Origin: Candidatus Aenigmatarchaeota archaeon
Lineage (GTDB): Archaea; Aenigmatarchaeota; Aenigmatarchaeia; Aenigmatarchaeales; Aenigmatarchaeaceae
Reading direction: 5' to 3'
DNA: 5,170 bases
NCBI GenBank assembly: GCA_018221065.1
Contig: JAAOXY010000034.1
Coordinates: forward strand, 1-5,170
Shown: positions 1 through 5,170 of the stretch, in pieces
How the letters are laid out: each line of letters starts with the position of its first letter
How positions within the stretch are numbered: position 1 is the stretch's first letter
Translations under genes and position numbers: made by a program
Notes under the pieces: generated by a model
What the model saw: only the letters and a program-made list of their open reading frames with translations
Database searches by the model: none
Told to the model about the DNA's origin: nothing

Positions 1-746
1 CCTTCATATATCATCATGTCAAATGGTACAACATCTATTTTCTCATCACCATCAAATATTATTCTAGGAGCAAAATTCTTTAACAAACTATGCATAGTTT
101 CAAACACATTAAGTATTTCATTGTCATTCAACATAGAAGTTATCTTATGTTTGTCAATCCCAGCTCTTGCACATATCTCTTCAGCATAAAGACCAGAAAA
201 ACTCATGTCAATTGCTAAGAACTTAACAATTTCTTTATTATTACTTTGTAATAGACTTTTGAATTGATCTTTTGGTAAAGAATAAGGATCTGTTGTCTCA
301 GGTGGATAGATGTAAGGTTTCTTTGGCAATAGTTGTCTATCTTTCCACAATTGTACTTCTAACGGCATTTGAATAAGATAATTCTTATCACATAATATTA
401 CATTACCTTTTGAAAATGATTCATATATTAAAATAAATTCATCAGTTTCTACTTCTATTATTCTTTCAAAGTGATGTTGATGTACTTTTCGTATTCTCTG
501 TCCAACAATTCTTTTTCTAAGAAACATAGCAAAAGCATCAGGACTTAACGGAGCTTTTCTCTTATATTCACTAATAAATAATTTGTTTGGGTCAAAGACT
601 AATTCAGAAACACCTTTTTCAGATTGATACACTTCAACTCTAAGAAGTTTTTCTTTCTGATATATTTTCTGTATTCTTCCCTCAACTAGATTCTTCAGTT
701 CCTTCACTAGGAACGTTAGATCCAGGCTGGTTAATTCCTGTCTCAC
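1..746 (-). CDS. rqcH: Rqc2/NEMF/RqcH homologue, NFACT N-terminal part (3' end beyond window)
   Basis: Open frame from a GTG at 746 to the left edge, giving 248 codons with no stop. The protein begins VRQELTSLDLTFLVKELKN and continues EGRIQKIYQ, then FAMFLRKRIVGQRI, a LPKKPYIYPPE stretch and SGLYAEEICARAGIDK near residue 200. By family knowledge this succession marks the NFACT-N domain of Rqc2 (yeast), NEMF (human) and RqcH (bacteria). These proteins bind the obstructed large ribosomal subunit with peptidyl-tRNA and recruit tRNA to extend the stalled chain; the coiled coil and later NFACT domains would lie beyond the window. The GTG was chosen because it puts the conserved Asp at residue 9, as in yeast Rqc2, and has a strong GGAGG 8 bases upstream. 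The first 65 bases overlap the end of scpB, so translation is probably coupled. The usual Asp-Arg pair is Glu94-Arg95 here. Family assignment is firm; a tailing activity is inferred. Confidence 0.9.
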   Translation of the reverse strand, partial: MRQELTSLDLTFLVKELKNLVEGRIQKIYQKEKLLRVEVYQSEKGVSELVFDPNKLFISEYKRKAPLSPDAFAMFLRKRIVGQRIRKVHQHHFERIIEVETDEFILIYESFSKGNVILCDKNYLIQMPLEVQLWKDRQLLPKKPYIYPPETTDPYSLPKDQFKSLLQSNNKEIVKFLAIDMSFSGLYAEEICARAGIDKHKITSMLNDNEILNVFETMHSLLKNFAPRIIFDGDEKIDVVPFDMMIYE

Positions 747-1263
747 TGACTTCTCCTCCTGCCATATCTTCAAAGAACTTTCTTAAATCATTAACATCTT
801 CTAATCCAAAGTAGTTAGCAAACTCTTTTGTTGCAACAAGTGCTTTTGTTCTTCCTTGTTTTATTGTTCCTATTAAGCCTCTTGATTCCAACTTTTTTAC
901 ATAAGCATATCCTCTATTACCGATGACCTTTACAACTTCTGATTGTGTTATAGGTTGTTTGTATGCTATTAATGCTAACACTCTCAACAAACCCCTGCTA
1001 AGATCTTGGTAAGGAGTCAATGGTCTTACAATAGATACAAATTCAGGTTTTACTCTTAATTGGTAACCCTGTGAGTTTTCAATAAGATAGACACCTCTAT
1101 GAGAATCATGCAATGTTTCTTTTAGTTCATGTATTGCTCTTGCAACTATTTCGGATCTTCTTCCTACTATCTTAGCAATCTGTCTAAGAGTTATTGCTTC
1201 ACTTGACATAAACAAAGCTGCTTCTATTTTTGCTTTTAATTCATCTTCAATTGGTGTGACCAT
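682..1263 (-). CDS. scpB: Segregation and condensation protein ScpB
   Basis: A 193-residue protein, close to the usual ScpB length. ScpB dimerises and binds the middle of the kleisin ScpA, completing the SMC-ScpAB ring that compacts and segregates the chromosome. It has the typical two winged helices. The first (about residues 8-75) starts ELKAKIEAALFMSSEAITL, as ScpB N-termini do. The second (about 88-165) contains LLRVLALIAYKQPITQSEV, KKLESRGLIG and the wing IKQGRTKALVATKEF. After residue 165 comes a polar Gly/Ser/Glu-rich tail, probably disordered, whose last 21 codons overlap the downstream NFACT gene in another frame. The ATG at 1263 lies inside scpA (17-base overlap), pointing to translational coupling. 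Only a weak ribosome-binding site precedes it. Family and start are well supported. Confidence 0.93.
   Translation of the reverse strand: MVTPIEDELKAKIEAALFMSSEAITLRQIAKIVGRRSEIVARAIHELKETLHDSHRGVYLIENSQGYQLRVKPEFVSIVRPLTPYQDLSRGLLRVLALIAYKQPITQSEVVKVIGNRGYAYVKKLESRGLIGTIKQGRTKALVATKEFANYFGLEDVNDLRKFFEDMAGGEVSETGINQPGSNVPSEGTEESS
755..760 (-). promoter_or_regulatory. Shine-Dalgarno site of the NFACT gene, inside scpB
   Basis: The minus strand reads AGGAGG followed by AGAAGTCA and the GTG at 746-744. A near-perfect Shine-Dalgarno at 8-base spacing decides the start of this GTG-initiated gene. It lies within scpB codons for the Gly-Gly-Glu around residues 169-171. Confidence 0.8.
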
Positions 1264-1960
1264 TCTTACTCAACTCCACGTATATCTCTTTGAAAAGTTC
1301 TTTCTGATTAATTTTTATCTTTCCTTCTTGTGATAAATGTAATAAAGGCATTAATGTCTTTACTATTGTTTTTCTTTCCCATTTGTTTACAAGTCTGGAA
1401 AATTCAATGTCACTTTCAATGTCTACCATTGCGCCTTGTATTTGTTCCATTAAACCATCAATTCTTTTTGTTATATCATCAACTTCAGCGTCAGGCAATA
1501 TTCTATTGACAGCTTTTCGTACTCTCCATTTTCTTTCCTTTCTCCTTTCTTCAACAGCAAATGCTTTCTTCAATGCACCAACAAGTTCATCCAATGCTAC
1601 ACTTTTCATTGGTATTCTTTTTATTGGTGCTTGTAATGGAGGTATCTTTGATAACATTTCTATTAATTCGCTTTCTCTTTTCTTGTCAATAGCACCTTCT
1701 GCTAATATTGATTTTTGTTTTTTTGCTGCAAGTATATCTGATTTCATTCTTAGTAAAATTGCAGCTATCAGTATGAATCTTGCTGGCATCCTTAAATCAC
1801 TATGTTCTAAAGTTGTCAGATGATTACTAAATGCATCTGATAATTGTACTATGTCAATGTTCCAGGGATCCATTTGTTCTTCTGCAATTATCTTTACAAT
1901 TACATCTTCCCAACTTGGTTCATTTACCATTAAGTTAATTAATTGTTGATCATCTAACAT
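1247..1960 (-). CDS. scpA: Segregation and condensation protein ScpA (kleisin)
   Basis: A 237-residue kleisin of normal length. In the family, the N-terminal domain binds the neck of one SMC head, the C-terminal winged helix caps the other head, and ScpB binds the middle, closing an asymmetric ring on DNA. The N-terminal signature DPWNIDIVQLSDAF at residues 31-44 is diagnostic, followed by the helix LRMPARFILIAAILLRMKS (56-74). The middle (about 75-180) is charged and helical, with the basic run EERRKERKWRVRK near 137-149. The C-terminal winged helix (about 185-232) contains VKTLMPLLHLSQEGKIKINQ and FKEIYVEL, matching the family's LLELAREGKV...F.dIYV pattern. The ATG lies 8 bases after the smc stop with AGGTGA in front, so it is almost certainly translated with smc. 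The gene appears intact. Confidence 0.94.
   Translation of the reverse strand: MLDDQQLINLMVNEPSWEDVIVKIIAEEQMDPWNIDIVQLSDAFSNHLTTLEHSDLRMPARFILIAAILLRMKSDILAAKKQKSILAEGAIDKKRESELIEMLSKIPPLQAPIKRIPMKSVALDELVGALKKAFAVEERRKERKWRVRKAVNRILPDAEVDDITKRIDGLMEQIQGAMVDIESDIEFSRLVNKWERKTIVKTLMPLLHLSQEGKIKINQKELFKEIYVELSKNGHTN
1274..1277 (-). promoter_or_regulatory. Weak candidate ribosome-binding site of scpB
   Basis: The minus strand shows GGAG followed by ten bases and the ATG at 1263. A GAG lies closer, at 1271-1269. Both are weaker than the GGTGA sites of smc and scpA, so reinitiation by ribosomes finishing scpA is plausible. Confidence 0.35.
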
Positions 1961-1964
1961 GTAA

Positions 1965-1970
1965 TCACCT
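1965..1970 (-). promoter_or_regulatory. Shine-Dalgarno site of scpA overlapping the smc stop
   Basis: The minus strand reads TAGGTGATTACATG. The TAG stop of smc (1971-1969) shares its last two bases with the AGGTGA that precedes the scpA ATG by 4 bases. A ribosome ending smc therefore covers the scpA start, a classic coupling layout. Confidence 0.75.
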
Positions 1971-4458
1971 AGTTTGGCATTTTAATACCAAGTAATTTAC
2001 TTTCTCCTTCTTCCATTGTTACACCATAAACACAGCTCGCAGCTTGTATTGTACCGTCATTGTGACTTATTACTATGAACTGATTATCTTTTGAATACTT
2101 TTCAACAAGATTAGTTACTTTCTTTGTGTTTGGTTTATCTAGAGCAGCATCAACCTCATCTAGTATATAGAATGGTGCTGGTCTGAATTTTTGTATTGCA
2201 AATAAGAATGCCATTGCTGTCATTGTTTTTTCTCCACCTGACATTGAATCTATATTCAATACTTTTCTTCCAGGAGGACTTGCTCTTATCAAAAGACCAC
2301 TTTCAATATTTTCTGGGTCATCTAATTCGAGTGTACCCTCACCGCTTGTAAGATCATTATATACAACTCTAAATTGGTTAGTAACTTCTTCTAGAGTTTT
2401 AGTAAATGTTTCCCTTCGCTGTTCTTCAACTTCAGACATCATCATGAATACTCTTTCTCTTTCTACTGCAAGCGTATCCACTTTTCCTTTCATATCATCA
2501 TAAAACTTTTTGATATTTTCATACTCTTCAAGAGCCTTCATGTTTATTGGGCCAAGTGCATTAATTTCAGATAATGTTTTGTGTATTCTTGATTCAAGAT
2601 CTCTCAATGAGATACTGGAATAAGTTTCAGATTTTGTATAGTTTTGGAACTCAGCTTTAATGTTATCTAATTCAGCTTCTAATCTAGCTTTTCTTATTCT
2701 CCATTGGTTTATTTCTTCTTGTGATGTTACCTTTTTATCATAGAAATCTTTTCTTTTCAATCTTAGAATTTCTATCTTTCTTTCAATATCTTCGCTATTG
2801 CTTTGTATATCAACTACTTGTGTATCATCTTTTCCAACTCTAGCTGTTAATTTTTCAACTTGTGCAGCAATTCTCAACAATTCTTGTTCTTCAAGTCTTA
2901 TATCTGCTACAAGATTCTTTTTCTTATTTTCATAATTTGTTATTTCAGTCTTGTCAAACAAGATGTTCTTATCTTTTTTATAGAAACCTCCGATGATTGC
3001 ACCAGATCTTTCAGCCATATCACCATCTAATGTTACAAATCTTGCTCTTCCAATACCAAGCCTCTTTGCAACATCTATATTTTCTACAACTAGAGTATCT
3101 CCCAATACAAAGGAAAATGCATGATAATATTTTGTATCAAAATCAATTAAGTCAATAGCCACTCCAATGACCCCAGGCGTATTTAGCATATTTTTTAAAT
3201 GAGCACCGTTTCTTTCCCTTATCTTATCCAAAGGTAAGAATGTTGCTCTTCCCATCTTTGTTTCTTTAAGATGTCTTACACAACCGATTGCAACCTCTTT
3301 ATCAGAAACAACAATATTGTGAAGATGCCCACCAGCCGCAACTTCTATTGCAGTTTGATATTCACTTGGAACATTTGATAGGTTAGCTACAGTACCATAA
3401 ACACCAGTTCTGTTTAATCGTAATATTTCTTTAACAGCTCTGTTAGAAGAACTATCCATACTTCTCTGTTGTAAATACTCTAATCTCTTTATTGTTTCGT
3501 CCAGTCTTCCTATCTCAGCTTTAGAAAAATCAATTCTATCTCTTTTTGAAGATAATTCAGCTTTTAGTTTTTCAAGTTCTTTTATCTGATCAATATCTTT
3601 TACCTTATCAAATATTTTCTTAGATATGCCTTGCATTTCTTTTTCGAATTTTGAAAGATCTTTATCTATTATTGCTATTTCTTTATCAAGTTCTTCAGTG
3701 CTGCTCTTTTTTATCTTCTCATCCATTGTTCCCATTGCTTTTTCAGCTTCCTGAAGTTTGATTTTAGCAGCACTTGCTCTAAGTTTATCTAAATCTTTTG
3801 TTAATACTCTATACTTTTCAGCAGACATCTTTTCTAATTCAAGTTTCTGTAATGAGGTATATCTTTCAGTCAAGACAATACCAGCTTCTTTCAATCTTTC
3901 TTCAACAGTACTCAACTCTTTATGAGCTTTGTCTCTCTTCTGATCAAATTCAGCAATTCCAGATACTTCATCTATAATTTCTCTTCTTTGATTTGGTGAC
4001 ATCTCGACTATTTCTGTAACATCACCCTGTAAAATAATATTATGACCATCTGGATGGATATGAGAAGCTCTCAATACTTCAAGAACAGTTTCTCTTGTGA
4101 CAGTCTTACCATTTACTTTGTAAATTGAAACTCCTCTTCTGTTTACTTTTCTTGAAACAGCAACAGCATCATCTTCTACCGGTAATACCCTATCAGAATT
4201 ATCAAAATGTAATGTTACTTTAGCAAATTCAGACGGTGATTTCGTAGCACCACCATTGTATAACATTTCTAACATCTTTCCTGCTCTCATACTTTTAGCA
4301 GATGTTCTACCAAGTACAAAGCACACAGCATCAAGAACATTAGATTTACCAGAACCATTCGGTCCACATATTACTGAAAAATTTGATGGAAAATGTAAGA
4401 TAGTCTTCTTTGAGAACGACTTGAATCCTTGCATCTCGAGTTTATCTATTCTAGGCAT
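1969..4458 (-). CDS. smc: Chromosome segregation ATPase SMC, short-armed
   Basis: ABC-type ATPase of the condensin complex, with every part in order (numbered from the ATG at 4458; 829 residues). The N-terminal half-head opens with IDKLEMQGFKSF and has Walker A GPNGSGKS at 32-39, an arginine near 58 and Q-loop Gln144. A coiled-coil arm runs from about 170 to 335. The hinge covers about 343-495, from GVYGTVANLSNVPSEY through RATFLPLDKI to SGAIIGGFYKK. The return arm runs from about 496 to 635. The C-terminal half-head starts near GPINMKALEEYE (636 on) and has the ABC signature MSGGEK (739-744), Walker B FYILDE with catalytic Glu768, the D-loop ALD, and switch His799. All ATPase residues are present, so it should be active. 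It is about 320-360 residues shorter than usual, with both arms reduced. A GTG at 4464 could add two residues, but it abuts the GGTGA; the ATG has a proper 6-base spacer. It overlaps the upstream gene by 8 bases. Confidence 0.95.
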   Translation of the reverse strand: MPRIDKLEMQGFKSFSKKTILHFPSNFSVICGPNGSGKSNVLDAVCFVLGRTSAKSMRAGKMLEMLYNGGATKSPSEFAKVTLHFDNSDRVLPVEDDAVAVSRKVNRRGVSIYKVNGKTVTRETVLEVLRASHIHPDGHNIILQGDVTEIVEMSPNQRREIIDEVSGIAEFDQKRDKAHKELSTVEERLKEAGIVLTERYTSLQKLELEKMSAEKYRVLTKDLDKLRASAAKIKLQEAEKAMGTMDEKIKKSSTEELDKEIAIIDKDLSKFEKEMQGISKKIFDKVKDIDQIKELEKLKAELSSKRDRIDFSKAEIGRLDETIKRLEYLQQRSMDSSSNRAVKEILRLNRTGVYGTVANLSNVPSEYQTAIEVAAGGHLHNIVVSDKEVAIGCVRHLKETKMGRATFLPLDKIRERNGAHLKNMLNTPGVIGVAIDLIDFDTKYYHAFSFVLGDTLVVENIDVAKRLGIGRARFVTLDGDMAERSGAIIGGFYKKDKNILFDKTEITNYENKKKNLVADIRLEEQELLRIAAQVEKLTARVGKDDTQVVDIQSNSEDIERKIEILRLKRKDFYDKKVTSQEEINQWRIRKARLEAELDNIKAEFQNYTKSETYSSISLRDLESRIHKTLSEINALGPINMKALEEYENIKKFYDDMKGKVDTLAVERERVFMMMSEVEEQRRETFTKTLEEVTNQFRVVYNDLTSGEGTLELDDPENIESGLLIRASPPGRKVLNIDSMSGGEKTMTAMAFLFAIQKFRPAPFYILDEVDAALDKPNTKKVTNLVEKYSKDNQFIVISHNDGTIQAASCVYGVTMEEGESKLLGIKMPN

Positions 4459-5170
4459 ATCCACTCACCATATTAATTGTATTTTCCGGTATTTCACCAT
4501 TCATTATTTGGTTTTCCTTTTCAAATAATGGTATCAAAACATCTTTAACAAGAGAATTTTCTGTATTTATCACACACATCTTATTGGTTCCCCGTCTCTT
4601 ATATTTTATAAGGTTTTTTTCTATAAGAATTAGTATTGTCCTTGAGACAATAGATTTGTCGTGACCAATTTCATTTGAAAGTTCAGTTATTGTGAAATCT
4701 TTATCTCTATTATCACACAGTTTTCGTAATATCTTCAATCCATATCTATCTAATACATCTTCAAGAAAATGTGAGTCTTTCTTTTCCGACAATTCTCTCT
4801 TTTTTGGTATTGTCACTATATCTTCAGGTTTCAAAGACGTGCTTTTACTAATCATACTTCTTAATACAGATTTCATAGCATGTTTATAATCAGGTCTGGA
4901 ATGTTCCACAATACCTTTCTTATTGATTCCAATCAAACCAACGCCCATTCTCTTACACGAAGTCCTAATCCCATCATCAATAAGGCTAGTCGGCAATGCC
5001 AGATAGGAATAATTTGCACAATGGCTATAATGCATAGCCTGAGTAAATCCTTTCATAACATTGCCTCTAGATCCTTTAACTTCTATTACGTAGACTTTTC
5101 CATGTTTCAGAGCTATGATATCAGGTACTCTACCTCGTATCTTGATAGGCTCTACAAAGCCAAACCCATC
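4451..5170 (-). CDS. PD-(D/E)XK nuclease-like protein with C-terminal winged helix (5' end beyond window)
   Basis: The frame is open from the right edge to the TAG at 4453-4451, giving 239 codons; the true start lies outside. The first 38 codons, upstream of an internal ATG at 5056, hold the key motif: RGRVPDIIALKHGK then VYVIEVKGSRG, that is Pro-Asp at 16-17, Glu30 and Lys32 of the visible part, followed by a conserved-looking Gln44-x3-Tyr48 and the strand SYLALP. This is the PD-(D/E)XK core of restriction-endonuclease-fold proteins, so metal-dependent DNA cleavage is plausible but unproven. Residues of about 138-213 form a winged helix (LDRYGLKILRKL, FTITELSNEIGHDKSIVSR, EKNLIKYKRRG) like MarR/ArsR-type DNA-binding domains. 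A basic, Ser/Lys-rich linker separates the two. The architecture resembles small archaeal nuclease-wHTH proteins; I cannot name the family. Its end overlaps smc by 8 bases, suggesting co-expression with condensin. It could instead be a DNA-binding regulator that has kept a nuclease fold. Confidence 0.8.
   Translation of the reverse strand, partial: DGFGFVEPIKIRGRVPDIIALKHGKVYVIEVKGSRGNVMKGFTQAMHYSHCANYSYLALPTSLIDDGIRTSCKRMGVGLIGINKKGIVEHSRPDYKHAMKSVLRSMISKSTSLKPEDIVTIPKKRELSEKKDSHFLEDVLDRYGLKILRKLCDNRDKDFTITELSNEIGHDKSIVSRTILILIEKNLIKYKRRGTNKMCVINTENSLVKDVLIPLFEKENQIMNGEIPENTINMVSGYA
4465..4469 (-). promoter_or_regulatory. Shine-Dalgarno site of smc that decides its start
   Basis: The minus strand reads GGTGAGTGGATATG. 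GGTGA is followed by a 6-base spacer to the ATG at 4458. The in-frame GTG at 4464 touches the site with no spacer and is thus the less likely start. The site lies within the last codons of the upstream nuclease gene. Confidence 0.65.

Noticed and set aside
1383..1823. Plus-strand 146-codon open frame opposite scpA
   Set aside because: It is the antisense of a clear kleisin gene. The Ser/Leu/Phe-rich product has no recognisable domain and follows from the opposite strand's codon bias.
1961..1968. Promoter or terminator in the smc-scpA gap
   Set aside because: The gap is 8 bases and is filled by the ribosome-binding site. The other junctions overlap, so no room remains for internal promoters outside coding sequence.
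1969..4464. SMC as a frameshifted or degraded pseudogene
   Set aside because: The frame is continuous, every ATPase motif and the hinge are present, and the missing coil is shared by both arms. A broken gene would not show this.
4256..4528. Plus-strand 90-codon open frame opposite the start of smc
   Set aside because: It lies antisense to the Walker A region and the gene junction, with no domain and no convincing ribosome-binding site.
4692..4889. Plus-strand 65-codon open frame opposite the nuclease gene
   Set aside because: It is antisense to the winged-helix gene; its apparent hydrophobicity is a by-product of AT-rich lysine and glutamate codons.
1969..5170. A Wadjet/MukBEF-like defence system
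   Set aside because: The SMC hinge and head and the ScpA/ScpB partners are of the ordinary chromosomal type; no JetD-type or MukE/MukF-like protein is present. Only the nuclease neighbour leaves the question open.

Overview
The window is a compact, AT-rich stretch coded entirely on the minus strand. Five genes lie head to tail with gaps or overlaps of a few bases. In transcription order (right to left) they are: a PD-(D/E)XK nuclease with a C-terminal winged helix (5' end cut by the right edge), smc, scpA, scpB, and an Rqc2/NEMF/RqcH-type NFACT gene (3' end cut by the left edge). No RNA gene, mobile element, repeat, CRISPR array, promoter or convincing terminator is visible, and no stretch over 10 bases lacks a gene. 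Two of the five genes run off the ends and start at a GTG or outside the window, so they are easy to miss.

The organism is most likely an archaeon. The SMC hinge and head look archaeal, the NFACT protein has archaeal/eukaryote-like N-terminal features, AGA/ATA codons are heavily used, and the ribosome-binding sites are GGTGA or GGAGG. The AT-rich, tightly packed, overlapping genes and the reduced SMC suggest a small-genome lineage such as a DPANN group. That placement is inference and is not established here.

The core is a complete prokaryotic condensin operon: the SMC ATPase, the kleisin ScpA and the winged-helix dimer ScpB, which together organise and segregate the chromosome. The SMC has every ATPase motif and a complete hinge but is only 829 residues long, against roughly 1150-1190 usually. 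The loss is shared by both coiled-coil arms next to the hinge, as expected of an intact but short-armed SMC.

The flanking genes are less expected. The upstream nuclease/winged-helix protein has the PD...EVK active-site pattern and overlaps the start of smc by 8 bases. The downstream NFACT protein (ribosome-associated quality control) starts at a GTG inside scpB and overlaps it by 65 bases. The tight spacing suggests that all five are co-transcribed and translationally coupled; whether the nuclease works with condensin is an open hypothesis.
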